From Streptomyces sp. NBC_00464 (GTDB lineage: Bacteria > Actinomycetota > Actinomycetes > Streptomycetales > Streptomycetaceae): DNA of 64,000 nucleotides. Both the position numbers and the translations under genes were made by a program. The stretch covers positions 3,162,001 through 3,226,000 of the forward strand of contig NZ_CP107899.1 in assembly GCF_036013915.1 (NCBI RefSeq), given 5' to 3'. Below are positions 26,119-35,283 of this stretch, one piece after another; position 1 is the first letter of the stretch, and each line of letters begins with the position of its first letter. The notes beneath the pieces were generated by a model that searched no databases, was not told the DNA's origin, and saw only the letters and a list, made by a program, of their open reading frames with translations.

Positions 26119-28191
26119 GTGCCCGCGCACGAACACGAAAGCGACACCACCACCGATCCCCTCGCCCATGAGCGCGCCCATCTCGCCGCCTCGCGCGCCG
26201 CTCTGCGCGCCATGCGCGAGGACGCCCAGGCCCTGAACATCCGCGATGTCACGGCGAACTGGGTGAACGCCGCAGTACTGCAGGCCCAGATCGCCGACCG
26301 CATCAAGTCGCTCGCCGACCTGTCCCACACCCCGTTGTTCTTCGGGCGGCTGGACTACCTCCATGTCGTCGGTGCGGCGCAGGCCGAGGGCGCGGAGGGC
26401 GAGCAGTTCTACATCGGGCGCCGGCACGTCCACGACGCCGACGGCGATCCGATGGTCATCGATTGGCGTGCGCCGGTCTCCCAGCCGTTCTACCGGGCGT
26501 CCCGGAAGGACCCGCTGGACGTCGGTCAGCGGCGCCGCTTCGGTTACACGGGCGGTGAGCTGACCGCGTACGAGGACGAGCACCTCACCGACCCGTCCGA
26601 GGCGGCGCAGACGAGCAAGCTCCTCCAGGCGGAGATCGAGCGGCCCCGTGTCGGTCCGATGCGTGACATCGTCGCGACGATCCAGCCCGAGCAGGACGAG
26701 ATCGTCCGCAGCGATCTCGGCGGCACCGTGTGTGTGCAGGGCGGGCCCGGCACCGGGAAGACGGCCGTCGGCCTGCACCGGGTCGCGTATCTGCTGTACG
26801 CGCACCGCGAGCGGCTCGCCCGCACCGGGACGCTCGTCATCGGGCCGAACAAGTCGTTCCTGCACTACATCGAGCAGGTGCTGCCGGCCCTCGGTGAGCT
26901 GGAGGTGAAGCAGGCGACGGTCGAGGACCTGGTGACGGCGCAGGTGGAGGTCCGGGGCGCGGACGAGGCGCGGGCCGCAGTCGTGAAGGGCGATGCCCGG
27001 ATGGCGGAGGTGCTGCGGAGGGCGATCCGTTCGCATGTGACGATGCCGGCCGAGCCGGTGATGGTGGTGCGCGGTTCGCGGCGCTGGCGGGTGCCTGCGT
27101 ACGAGATCGAGGAGATGGTCAAGGAGCTGCTGGCCCGCGACATGCGGTACGGGGCCGCGCACGAGGCCCTTCCGCTCCGCATCGCGCACGCCGTGCTGGT
27201 GCGGATGGAGGAGGCGGGCGAGGCTCCCGACGACCGGGTGCAGAACGCGGTGGCGCGTACCCCGGCGGTGAAGGCGGCCGTGAAGGCGATCTGGCCCGCG
27301 GTCGAACCGTCGAAGCTGGTGCTGCGGCTGCTGTCGGACCCGGAGTTCCTGGCCGAGCACGCGGACGGGCTGCTGAGCGAGGACGAGCAGAAGGCGATCG
27401 TCTGGACGAAGCCCGTTCGCAGTGTGAAGTCCGCGAAGTGGTCGGCGGCGGACGCGGTGCTGATCGACGAGGCGAACGATCTGGTGGCGCGTACGCACTC
27501 GCTCGGTCATGTCGTCATCGACGAGGCCCAGGACCTGTCCCCCATGCAGTACCGGGCGGTGGGCCGGCGCTGCTCGACAGGTTCGGCGACGGTGCTCGGT
27601 GACCTGGCGCAGGGCACGACGCCGTGGTCGACGCAGAGCTGGGATCAGGCGCTGCACCATCTGGGGAAGTCGGACGCTGTGGTGGAGGAGCTGACGGCGG
27701 GCTTCCGTGTGCCGCGCGAGGTGATCGCCTACGCCTCCCGGCTGCTGCCGGTGATCTCGCCCGGGCTCGCGGCGGTGGAGTCGGTGCGTGAGTCGCCCGG
27801 TTCGCTGTCGGTGAGGGAAGTGACGGGTGCGGACGCGCTGGACGCGGCTGTGGTCGCGGCGTGTGCGGAGTCCCTGGAGCAGGAGGGTTCGACCGGCCTG
27901 ATCGCCGCCGACGCGCGCATTCCGGCGCTGGCCGAGGCGCTGACCGCGGCGGGCCACAGCTACCTCTCCCCCGGCCAGGAGACGACCGCCGAGTCCCGGC
28001 TGACGCTGGTCCCGGCGTCGCTGGCGAAGGGCCTGGAGTACGACTACGTGGTGCTGGACGAACCGGCCGCGGTGGTCGACGGCGAGCCCGACGAGCGGAC
28101 GGGGCTTCGCCGGCTGTACGTCGCGCTGACCCGCGCCGTGTCGGGGCTGATCGTCCTTCACGCGGCGCCGCTGCCGGAGGAGCTGGGCTGA
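26119..28191 (+). CDS. HelD/HelR-type RNA polymerase-associated UvrD-like helicase
   Basis: This 690-residue SF1 ATPase has Walker A G-G-P-G-T-G-K-T, a D-E-A-Q-D-L-S motif II (I-D-E-A-Q-D), and a C-terminal L-Y-V-A-L-T-R-A. The N-terminal helical arm (about 15-60) and the Y-I-G-R-R-H-V-H-D-A-D-G-D-P-M-V-I-D-W-R block are typical of HelD, which removes RNA polymerase from DNA. Actinobacterial HelR members protect against rifamycins. I chose GTG 26119 because GGAGG lies 7 nt upstream; the frame is open to TTG 26098. Confidence 0.87.
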   Translation: MPAHEHESDTTTDPLAHERAHLAASRAALRAMREDAQALNIRDVTANWVNAAVLQAQIADRIKSLADLSHTPLFFGRLDYLHVVGAAQAEGAEGEQFYIGRRHVHDADGDPMVIDWRAPVSQPFYRASRKDPLDVGQRRRFGYTGGELTAYEDEHLTDPSEAAQTSKLLQAEIERPRVGPMRDIVATIQPEQDEIVRSDLGGTVCVQGGPGTGKTAVGLHRVAYLLYAHRERLARTGTLVIGPNKSFLHYIEQVLPALGELEVKQATVEDLVTAQVEVRGADEARAAVVKGDARMAEVLRRAIRSHVTMPAEPVMVVRGSRRWRVPAYEIEEMVKELLARDMRYGAAHEALPLRIAHAVLVRMEEAGEAPDDRVQNAVARTPAVKAAVKAIWPAVEPSKLVLRLLSDPEFLAEHADGLLSEDEQKAIVWTKPVRSVKSAKWSAADAVLIDEANDLVARTHSLGHVVIDEAQDLSPMQYRAVGRRCSTGSATVLGDLAQGTTPWSTQSWDQALHHLGKSDAVVEELTAGFRVPREVIAYASRLLPVISPGLAAVESVRESPGSLSVREVTGADALDAAVVAACAESLEQEGSTGLIAADARIPALAEALTAAGHSYLSPGQETTAESRLTLVPASLAKGLEYDYVVLDEPAAVVDGEPDERTGLRRLYVALTRAVSGLIVLHAAPLPEELG

Positions 28192-28195
28192 CGTG

Positions 28196-28231
28196 CACGG
28201 GGTGGGGGCGGCGGGCCGCCCCCACCCCGTG
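28196..28231. terminator. Bidirectional terminator between helD-type and cellulase genes
   Basis: The arms 28196-28212 and 28215-28231 are perfectly complementary (17 bp, G/C-rich, 2-nt gap). They lie between two convergent stop codons. Confidence 0.85.
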
Positions 28232-28236
28232 TCCGG

Positions 28237-30888
28237 TCAGCCGGCCGTGCAGGCCCTCCCGTTCAGCTTGACCGTGCCCGGGTCGGCGGCGGCGCCCGAG
28301 ACGCTGCTGTTGAACCCGAAGTCGATCGCCGCCCCCGGTGCGAGGGTGCGGTTCCAGGACAGCGGTGCGGCGGTCACCGTCCGCCCGTACTGGGTGAGTT
28401 CGGCGCTCCAGGTGTGGCTGAGCTTCTGGTCGCCCGGCAGCAGCCAGGTCAGGGACCAGGGGGTGAGCGCCTCGGTTCCGGTGTTCTTCACCGTGACCGT
28501 GGTGGTCGAGCCGGTGCTCCACGGGTGCGAGGAGTAGGTGACGGTGCAGGCGCGGGCCGGGCCCGCGCCGTCAGCGGCGTCGTCCAGGTAGGAGGCGATG
28601 AAGGCCAGCGGTGCGTTCCAGTTGATGGCGACCTCGTTGGTGGCGTACGAGCCGTTGTCGTCGAGGTAGCACATCGCCGCCGCACAGCCGGTGAGCTTGG
28701 CCGCTGCCTCCGGGTCACCGGAGGTGGGGGCGGTGAGGTTCGGTCCGCCCGCCAGGGAGCCGGCGGGCGGGTGGGGCAGGGACGGGTCGCTCTGGTGCGC
28801 CCAGACCCGGTGGTGCTGGTTCTCGGAGCTGCGCTCGCCGTACCCGGTGACGTACGACTGGTTCAGCGGGTTGCGTCCGAAGAGGTAGTCGGCGCCGCGC
28901 AGTACGGCGTTCCGGTACCCGGCCTTCCCGGTGAGGTCGGCGGCGGTGGCCAGCACGATCATGTTGTTGAGCACCTGGCTGTTGGATCCCCAGGCGTAGT
29001 TCTGGCCGGTGGGTGCGTACGGGACGCCGTACAGCTGGTTCTCGGTCTGGGCGGCGTAGCGGTCGGCGGCCGTGGTCACCACGGTGCGGACCTGTGCGAG
29101 CTGGTCGGCGGTGAGGTCGTTGGGGACGGTGGCGAGGGTCAGGACGCCGAGACCGGCGGTTCCGCCCCACCACATGCCGCCGTCGGCCGGGAAGACCTTG
29201 TCCGTGTCACCGTGCAGCGGCGATGCGAGGAGCGCCTGACGGTAGGCGTCGGCGCCGGTGGTGGTGAAGAGTTCGGCGGCGGCCCAGTAGAACTCGTCGG
29301 AGACGTCGTTGTCGCTGTAGGTGCCGCCACCCGTCCCGTCGTTGGGGTCGGCGAGCACGTCCGGGTGGGCCTTCGCCGCGGTCCACGCCGTCTCGGCGGC
29401 CGTACGGCACCGGTCGGCGAAGTCCGCGTCGTACGGAGCGAAGAGCCGGGCGCACTGGGCTGCCGTGGCGGCCAGGTTGAGGGTCGCGGCGGTCGACGGC
29501 GGGTGCAGCTCTCGCTGCTGCGGGTCGAGATGGGGAAGCAGCGGCAGGCCGGTCCACTGGGCGTCGTGCATCTTGTGGTGGACCATTCCGGCGAGCGGCT
29601 GCCCGGCCGGGACCTGCATGCGCATCATGAAGTCGAGCTCCCAGCGCGCCTCGTCGAGGATGTCCGGCACGTCGTTGCCGTGCTCGGGCACCCGCAGCGC
29701 ACCGTCGCCGAGTTCGGCGGACTCGGCACCGTCGGCCGTGAGGGTCCGCTCGTAGGTGTCCATCAGCTCGGCGACGGCGATGCCACCGTTGACGACGTAC
29801 TTGCCGTGGTCACCGGCGTCGTACCAGCCGCCCCGCACGTCGAGCCGGTAGTCGCAGACGCCCGGCTGGCAGGGCACGTCCGTGTCGCCCTTGTTGGGGG
29901 CGACGTCGAGGTGTCCGGCCGGGCGGGCGTACTGCTCGCCGACCAGGTCCGCGTCGATCTCGATGCCGCTGCGGTTCTGGTAGAAGTACGCGAGCGAGTC
30001 GCTGCGCAGGGTGTCGTACAGGTCGGACCCGATCGAGAACGGCTCGCTGACCTGCCCGTCCGCCTCGACGGTGTAGCCGTCGCCTGCCGTCGTGACGTCG
30101 CTGAAGTCGAAGGTGTGGACGTTCTGGCGGGAGGTCGGGTCGATGCCGCCCGGGGCGGTGGTGCCGGTGGCGGCGGCCGATCCGTCGGCTGCCCTGAGCG
30201 TCCAGGGCAGGGGCTCGGTCGCGTCGGTGACCAGGGTGCCGTTCTTGGGGCCCTGCGGGAGGTATCCGACCTGGTTGACGCGGACGCGCGAGCCGGTGTC
30301 GGGCACGTACACGGGCGGTTCGGCGCCGCCGCGCAGGGACACGTCGTCGAGACAGAAGGTGGCTGCCTCGTCGCTGCCGCCTATCTGGAAGGCGAGCTGG
30401 GCGGCGTCGCGGTCCGCGGTCGCGGTGAAGACGTGCGTGACGGGGACTGCCTCCGTGCCGATCTGGTCGGTCGCGGAGAGGTCCGTGGTCCACGGGTCGA
30501 CGGCCAGCTGCACATTGGTGTGGATGGACAGCGGGGTGGTGGAGCTGGCGGTGTAGGTGAGGCTGTACGTCTCCCCCGCGACGAGCGGGATGTCGTTCTG
30601 ACCGACGATCACGTCCCAGGGGTTGGCCGTTCCCGCCGGTACGTCGGTGCAGAGCCTGCCGTCCGTGACGGCGGCGGCGGTGTTGGCGGTCCACCACCAG
30701 GGCGCGGTGCCGGCGGCGAAGTCACCGTTGGTGATCTGCTCCGGGGCCGGGTCGGCGTCCTCGGCGGCGGCACCGGGCGCGGTGAGGACACCGCCGAACA
30801 GTGCGGTGAGAGCTAATGTCCCGAGCACACGGCGCCCGCGCCGGGCGCGGGCGCGACCGGTGGGGGACGGGGGCGGAGAGGCGTTCAC
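28237..30888 (-). CDS. Secreted GH9 cellulase with N-terminal CBM4/9-like and C-terminal CBM2 modules
   Basis: This 883-residue modular endoglucanase has an Arg-rich signal peptide (to about 46, A-P-G-A-A-A). A CBM4/9-like beta-sandwich follows (about 55-205, I-T-N-G-D-F-A-A-G-T), then a CelD_N Ig-like module (V-R-V-N-Q-V-G-Y-L-P) and the GH9 barrel. Catalytic D-A-G-D is at 357-360, the conserved His in H-H-R, and the acid Glu752 in N-E-V-A-I-N-W-N. A CBM2 with terminal Cys (about 785-883) closes it. It hydrolyses beta-1,4-glucan outside the cell. GTG 30888 has GAAAGG 6 nt upstream. Two CebR boxes lie upstream. Confidence 0.92.
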   Translation of the reverse strand: MNASPPPSPTGRARARRGRRVLGTLALTALFGGVLTAPGAAAEDADPAPEQITNGDFAAGTAPWWWTANTAAAVTDGRLCTDVPAGTANPWDVIVGQNDIPLVAGETYSLTYTASSTTPLSIHTNVQLAVDPWTTDLSATDQIGTEAVPVTHVFTATADRDAAQLAFQIGGSDEAATFCLDDVSLRGGAEPPVYVPDTGSRVRVNQVGYLPQGPKNGTLVTDATEPLPWTLRAADGSAAATGTTAPGGIDPTSRQNVHTFDFSDVTTAGDGYTVEADGQVSEPFSIGSDLYDTLRSDSLAYFYQNRSGIEIDADLVGEQYARPAGHLDVAPNKGDTDVPCQPGVCDYRLDVRGGWYDAGDHGKYVVNGGIAVAELMDTYERTLTADGAESAELGDGALRVPEHGNDVPDILDEARWELDFMMRMQVPAGQPLAGMVHHKMHDAQWTGLPLLPHLDPQQRELHPPSTAATLNLAATAAQCARLFAPYDADFADRCRTAAETAWTAAKAHPDVLADPNDGTGGGTYSDNDVSDEFYWAAAELFTTTGADAYRQALLASPLHGDTDKVFPADGGMWWGGTAGLGVLTLATVPNDLTADQLAQVRTVVTTAADRYAAQTENQLYGVPYAPTGQNYAWGSNSQVLNNMIVLATAADLTGKAGYRNAVLRGADYLFGRNPLNQSYVTGYGERSSENQHHRVWAHQSDPSLPHPPAGSLAGGPNLTAPTSGDPEAAAKLTGCAAAMCYLDDNGSYATNEVAINWNAPLAFIASYLDDAADGAGPARACTVTYSSHPWSTGSTTTVTVKNTGTEALTPWSLTWLLPGDQKLSHTWSAELTQYGRTVTAAPLSWNRTLAPGAAIDFGFNSSVSGAAADPGTVKLNGRACTAG

Positions 30889-30940
30889 CGGGGGCCTTTC
30901 GGTAGGGGCGAATACGGTCCGAGGCATGACGGAGAAGCGG

Positions 30941-30954
30941 TGGGAGCGCTCCCA
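30941..30954. promoter_or_regulatory. CebR box 1 (cellulase operator)
   Basis: TGGGAGCGCTCCCA is a perfect 14-bp palindrome identical to the known binding site of CebR/CelR, the cellobiose-responsive LacI-family repressor. It lies 53 bp upstream of the GH9 start. Confidence 0.88.
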
Positions 30955-30983
30955 CGACAATGGGAAAAGCCGGGGAGGCACCG

Positions 30984-30997
30984 TGGGAGCGTTCCCA
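30984..30997. promoter_or_regulatory. CebR box 2 (cellulase operator)
   Basis: TGGGAGCGTTCCCA differs from the CebR palindrome at one position. It lies 43 bp (centre to centre, about four helical turns) from box 1, which suits cooperative or looped repression. Confidence 0.82.
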
Positions 30998-31093
30998 TAC
31001 CGTCGTCGCCATTGTGGAGCCGGGGGCGTTTGTTGCGCCAGGGTCGTGACAGCACGAGCCCTGCGGACGGTTCGGCCGGACGCCCTCGCACAG

Positions 31094-31135
31094 CGGGCGG
31101 GGCGGGCTGCCGTGTCCGGCAGCCCGCCCCGCCCG
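31094..31135 (-). terminator. Strong hairpin terminator downstream of cutC
   Basis: The arms 31094-31112 and 31117-31135 form a perfect 19-bp stem with a TGTC loop. They lie 29 bp past the cutC stop and separate it from the cellulase promoter. Confidence 0.8.
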
Positions 31136-31163
31136 TTTCGCCGCGCGCGACCGCGCGACCGCG

Positions 31164-31853
31164 TTACGCGTCGAGAATCGTCCGCCACTCCCGTACCGCC
31201 GCCGCGTCCACCGGCCTCGACCAGCCGCCCGGCCGGGCGGCGCCGCCGATGTGGACGGCGTCGATGCCCGCGTCCAGCAGCTCCGGCAGGTGGTCGAGGC
31301 GCAGGCCGCCGCCGACGAGGATCTGCGGCTCGTACCCCGGCTCACCCTTGCGCGCCGCCTCGACGAGCAGGGTCGGAATGCCCTCGTCCACCCCGGCGGG
31401 CGAACCCGCGGTGAGGTACGTGTCCAGGCCCGGCAGATCCGCGAGCGCCTTGCGCAGCGCGTCCCGGTCGGCAGCGCGGTCGATCGCGCGGTGGAACGTC
31501 CAGTGACAGCCCTCCAGCTCGGCGACGATCCGCTCGACCGCGACGAGGTCGGGGTGGCCGTCCTCGTCCAGGAAGCCGAGCACGAACTCGTCCGCGCCCT
31601 CCTCCCGCAGCTCACGCGCCTTGCGTACGAGTACGCCGACGTCGCCGGCCGCGAAACCGTCCGCCACCCTGAGCATCACCCGCAGCGGAATGTCCACCGC
31701 GGCGCGGATCGCCGCGAACGTCGCGCAGGACGGGGTGAGGCCGTCCGCCGCCATGTCGGTGACCAGCTCAAGCCGGTCCGCACCACCCGCCTGGGCAGCG
31801 ACCGCGTCCTCCGCGTCGAGAGCGATCACCTCCAGGACTGCACGGTTGCTCAT
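31164..31853 (-). CDS. cutC: CutC family protein
   Basis: This 229-residue TIM-barrel protein of the CutC family (E-V-I-A-L-D-A-E-D-A near the N-terminus, A-D-R-L-E-L, R-V-M-L-R, F-H-R-A-I-D-R, L-V-G-G-G-L-R, H-I-G-G-A-A-R) is of normal length. CutC was first linked to copper homeostasis, but the biochemical role is uncertain. Here it is divergent from copA, yet its own upstream region holds a DasR-like site rather than an obvious copper site, so a sugar link is worth considering. Confidence 0.9.
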   Translation of the reverse strand: MSNRAVLEVIALDAEDAVAAQAGGADRLELVTDMAADGLTPSCATFAAIRAAVDIPLRVMLRVADGFAAGDVGVLVRKARELREEGADEFVLGFLDEDGHPDLVAVERIVAELEGCHWTFHRAIDRAADRDALRKALADLPGLDTYLTAGSPAGVDEGIPTLLVEAARKGEPGYEPQILVGGGLRLDHLPELLDAGIDAVHIGGAARPGGWSRPVDAAAVREWRTILDA

Positions 31854-31880
31854 GGGAACCCAATCCTCCAGGAAGCAGCT

Positions 31881-31896
31881 ATAGGTCTAGTCCAAT
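31881..31896. promoter_or_regulatory. DasR-responsive element (dre)-like site
   Basis: ATAGGTCTAGTCCAAT matches the dre form ACTGGTCTAGTCCACT at 13 of 16 positions by my alignment, including the core GGTCTAGTCCA. It lies 28 bp upstream of the cutC start. DasR is the GlcNAc-responsive GntR-family repressor of Streptomyces. Confidence 0.55.
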
Positions 31897-32060
31897 GCCA
31901 GCCTACGGGGCGGTAGGCCGAGGGCGCAGCCTCACCGCGAACGTGAAGATACGCGAGGTCGGACACGTGACAGGCGACCGGAGGCGCGCGGTCCGCGCTC
32001 CCGCAGCGGATCACCCTTGCGTTCTCATAGGGGTAGGGGGTATACCTGAGGCAGCAATAC

Positions 32061-32077
32061 ATACCCCCCAGGGGTAT
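32061..32077. promoter_or_regulatory. CsoR copper operator
   Basis: ATACCCCCCAGGGGTAT is a near-palindrome of the CsoR type (TACCCC…GGGGTA). It lies 26 bp before the copA start, and a second half-like run (GGGGGTATACC) sits at 32036-32046. Cu(I) binding releases CsoR and switches on the copper exporter. Confidence 0.85.
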
Positions 32078-32102
32078 GATGACCCTCACAAGAGGAGGCC
32101 CC

Positions 32103-34403
32103 GTGTCCGCGCAGACCGCAGCCACCACCGGTACCACTGCCCTCAGCGGCCCCACCGGTACCGGCGTCGCCGCAGAGGTCGAGCTCGCGATCGGCGGCAT
32201 GACCTGTGCCTCGTGCGCGGCCCGGATCGAGAAGAAGCTCAACCGGATGGACGGGGTCGAGGCCACCGTCAACTACGCCACCGAGAAGGCCAAGGTCAGC
32301 TACCGGGGCGAGGACGTCTCCGTACAGGACCTGATCGCCACGGTCGAGAAGACCGGCTACACCGCACAGGAGCCCGCCCCGCCGGTACGCGGCGGCGACG
32401 CCCCCGCCGGGCAGGCGGAGGCGGACGAGCTCCGCCCGTTGCGGCAGCGGCTGATCACTGCGGTCCTGCTCGCGGTGCCGGTCATCGCGATGTCGATGGT
32501 CCCGGCCCTCCAGTTCGACAACTGGCAGTGGCTCGCCCTCACCCTCACCGCCCCCGTCGTCACGTACGCCGCCTGGCCCTTCCACCGGGCCGCGTGGACC
32601 AACGCCCGGCACGGCGCGGCCACCATGGACACGCTGATCTCGGTCGGCACCTCGGCCGCGTTCCTGTGGTCGCTGTGGGCCCTGTTCTTCGGCACCGCCG
32701 GGATGACCGGCATGACGCACCCCTTCGAGCTGACCATCGGGCGCAGCGACGGCTCCGGGAACATCTACCTGGAGGCGGCCGCCGGCGTCACCGCGTTCAT
32801 CCTGGCCGGGCGCTACTTCGAGGCCAGGTCCAAGCGGAAGGCGGGCGCCGCGCTGAAGGCGCTGCTGGAGCTCGGCGCGAAGGAGGTCACCGTTCTGCGT
32901 GACGGCCGCGAGGTCACCGTGGGCACGGAGGATCTCCAGGTCGGCGACCGGTTCCTGGTCCGCCCCGGCGAGAAGATCGCCACGGACGGCACCGTGGTGG
33001 AGGGCAGTTCGGCGGTGGACGCGTCGATGCTCACCGGTGAGTCGGTCCCGGTCGAGGTCTCGGCCGGCGACTCCGTGACCGGCGCGACGCTGAACGCGGG
33101 CGGCCGGCTCGTCGTCGAGGCGACCCGGATCGGCGCCGACACCCAGCTGGCCCGGATGGCGAAGCTGGTCGAGGACGCGCAGAACGGCAAGGCCGCGGCG
33201 CAGCGGCTGGCCGACCGGATCTCCGCGGTGTTCGTCCCCGTCGTGATCGCGCTCGCGCTCGGCACGCTCGGCTTCTGGCTGGGCAGCGGTGAGGGCCTGA
33301 CGGCCGCGTTCACGGCCGCCGTCGCCGTACTGATCATCGCCTGCCCGTGCGCCCTGGGCCTCGCCACCCCGACCGCCCTCATGGTCGGCACCGGACGCGG
33401 CGCCCAGCTCGGCATCCTCATCAAGGGCCCCGAAGTCCTGGAGACCACCCGCCGCGTCGACACCATCGTCCTCGACAAGACCGGCACCGTCACCACCGGC
33501 AGGATGACCCTCCAGAACGTCCACACCGCCGACGGCACCACAGAGACCGACGTCCTGCGCCTCGCCGGCGCCCTGGAACACGCCTCCGAACACCCCATCG
33601 CCCAGGCCGTCGCCACCGGAGCCACCACACGCACCGGCGCACCCCTCCCCACCCCCGAGGACTTCACCAACGTCCCCGGACTCGGCGTCCAGGGCGTCAT
33701 CGACGGCCACGCGGTCCTGGTGGGCCGCGAGCAGCTGTTGGCCGAGTGGGAGATCCACCTGCCCGTGGAACTGGCCCGCCGCAAGGCCGAGGCGGAGGCC
33801 GCGGGCCGCACCGCGATCGCGGTCGCCTGGGACGGCGAGGCGCGGGCGGTCCTGGAGGTGGCCGACGCGGTGAAGGACACCAGCGCGGAGGCGATCCGGC
33901 GGCTGCGCCGGCTCGGTCTGAAGCCGATCCTGCTGACCGGCGACAACCGGGCGGTCGCGGAGTCGGTCGCGGCCGAGGTCGGCATCGAGGAGGTGTACGC
34001 GGAGGTCATGCCCCAGGACAAGGTCGACGTCGTCAAGCGCCTTCAGGGCGAGGGGCGTTCGGTCGCGATGGTCGGTGACGGCGTGAACGACGCGGCCGCC
34101 CTCGCCCAGGCCGACCTGGGCCTCGCCATGGGTACGGGCACGGACGCGGCGATCGAGGCCGGCGACCTGACCCTGGTACGCGGAGACCTGCGGGCCGCCG
34201 CGGACGCGATCCGGCTGTCGCGCCGGACCCTCGGCACCATCCGTACGAACCTGTTCTGGGCCTTCGCCTACAACGTGGCGGCGCTTCCGCTGGCCGCGAT
34301 GGGGCTGCTGAACCCGATGATCGCGGGCGCGGCGATGGCGTTCTCGTCGGTGTTCGTGGTCGGCAACTCACTGCGGCTGCGGGGGTTCCGGGCGAAGGCT
34401 TAG
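32103..34403 (+). CDS. copA: Copper-exporting P1B-type ATPase CopA
   Basis: This 766-residue heavy-metal ATPase has one N-terminal HMA domain with the Cu-binding loop G-M-T-C-A-S-C (32-38). It has about eight membrane helices with the transport motif C-P-C (414-416), phosphorylation motif D-K-T-G-T (Asp458), T-G-D-N and G-D-G-V-N-D-A. It pumps Cu(I) out of the cytoplasm. GTG 32103 is preceded by AGGAGG. The frame extends to ATG 32076, but that overlaps the CsoR box. csoR and a copZ chaperone gene are not adjacent. Confidence 0.94.
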   Translation: MSAQTAATTGTTALSGPTGTGVAAEVELAIGGMTCASCAARIEKKLNRMDGVEATVNYATEKAKVSYRGEDVSVQDLIATVEKTGYTAQEPAPPVRGGDAPAGQAEADELRPLRQRLITAVLLAVPVIAMSMVPALQFDNWQWLALTLTAPVVTYAAWPFHRAAWTNARHGAATMDTLISVGTSAAFLWSLWALFFGTAGMTGMTHPFELTIGRSDGSGNIYLEAAAGVTAFILAGRYFEARSKRKAGAALKALLELGAKEVTVLRDGREVTVGTEDLQVGDRFLVRPGEKIATDGTVVEGSSAVDASMLTGESVPVEVSAGDSVTGATLNAGGRLVVEATRIGADTQLARMAKLVEDAQNGKAAAQRLADRISAVFVPVVIALALGTLGFWLGSGEGLTAAFTAAVAVLIIACPCALGLATPTALMVGTGRGAQLGILIKGPEVLETTRRVDTIVLDKTGTVTTGRMTLQNVHTADGTTETDVLRLAGALEHASEHPIAQAVATGATTRTGAPLPTPEDFTNVPGLGVQGVIDGHAVLVGREQLLAEWEIHLPVELARRKAEAEAAGRTAIAVAWDGEARAVLEVADAVKDTSAEAIRRLRRLGLKPILLTGDNRAVAESVAAEVGIEEVYAEVMPQDKVDVVKRLQGEGRSVAMVGDGVNDAAALAQADLGLAMGTGTDAAIEAGDLTLVRGDLRAAADAIRLSRRTLGTIRTNLFWAFAYNVAALPLAAMGLLNPMIAGAAMAFSSVFVVGNSLRLRGFRAKA

Positions 34404-34480
34404 GGCCTTTCGTTCGGATCAGGTCGGGCTCGCATGGCCCTGGGGCGCGATTTGAAAGTCCCGCCCGCGGGCGGCCGGAC

Positions 34481-35134
34481 TCAGCTTCCGACAGGAAGCC
34501 GGGCCTCCGGCCGCCCGCTGCCGCGTGCGATGCGCTCTTCGAGCCGTGCCCGGCACTCCGGCCACTCGTCCGCCGTGATCGAGAAGATCGCGGAGTCCCG
34601 CAGCGTCCCGTCCTCGCCGGGGGCCCACGACCGGGACCAGTTCCGCAGTACGCCCTCGAAGCACGCGCCCACCGCTTCGATCGCGGCCCGGGAGCGGCTG
34701 TTGCGGGCATCCGTCTTCAGGTCGACGCGTGCCACTCCCCACACCTCGAACGCGTGCCGGAACAGCAGGTACTTGGCCTCGGCGTTGATCCCCGAGCCCT
34801 GGGCGGAGGCGGCGAGCCAGGTGAAGCCGACCTCGATCGCGCTCAGCGTGTTCTCGTCCAGCCAGTACCGGGGCTCCCAGTACGCCGTGGCCCCGACCAC
34901 CCGGCCGGACGCCCGGTCCACCTGGACGTACGGGCTCAGCTTTCCGGCGGCGGCGCGGGCGAGCTGGGCGTCGATGTACCCGTCGACCTCACCGGGGCCG
35001 GGCACCCACGTGAACCGGTACGAGCTCCGGTCCTCCTCGGCCGCCCTGAGCAGACCCTCGGCATGACGGTGCTCCAGCGGCTCCAGACGCACGCGCACGC
35101 CCTCCAGAACCGGCCCTTCCAGCGCGAAAGCCAT
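34481..35134 (-). CDS. GNAT family N-acetyltransferase
   Basis: This 217-residue GNAT protein of the RimJ/RimL-like group has [12 protein letters not shown] at the N-terminus, the central strand V-G-A-T-A-Y-W, and the C-terminal [17 protein letters not shown] motif. The acetyl-CoA loop (A-Q-G-S-G-I-N) is present. The substrate is unknown. It is convergent with copA. Confidence 0.82.
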   Translation of the reverse strand: MAFALEGPVLEGVRVRLEPLEHRHAEGLLRAAEEDRSSYRFTWVPGPGEVDGYIDAQLARAAAGKLSPYVQVDRASGRVVGATAYWEPRYWLDENTLSAIEVGFTWLAASAQGSGINAEAKYLLFRHAFEVWGVARVDLKTDARNSRSRAAIEAVGACFEGVLRNWSRSWAPGEDGTLRDSAIFSITADEWPECRARLEERIARGSGRPEARLPVGS

Positions 35135-35283
35135 CGCTTACCCATCCAGTCGCCGTACGGAATGTCCTGGGCAGTTTTCCAGAGGCCACACGGCCCTGTC
35201 GTGCGATTTCGGCCGGGCCGGAGGCGCGGCAACGGGGCTTGGGGGCAGCAGCGTTGTCAGTGCCCGCGCCTACGATCGGATCC

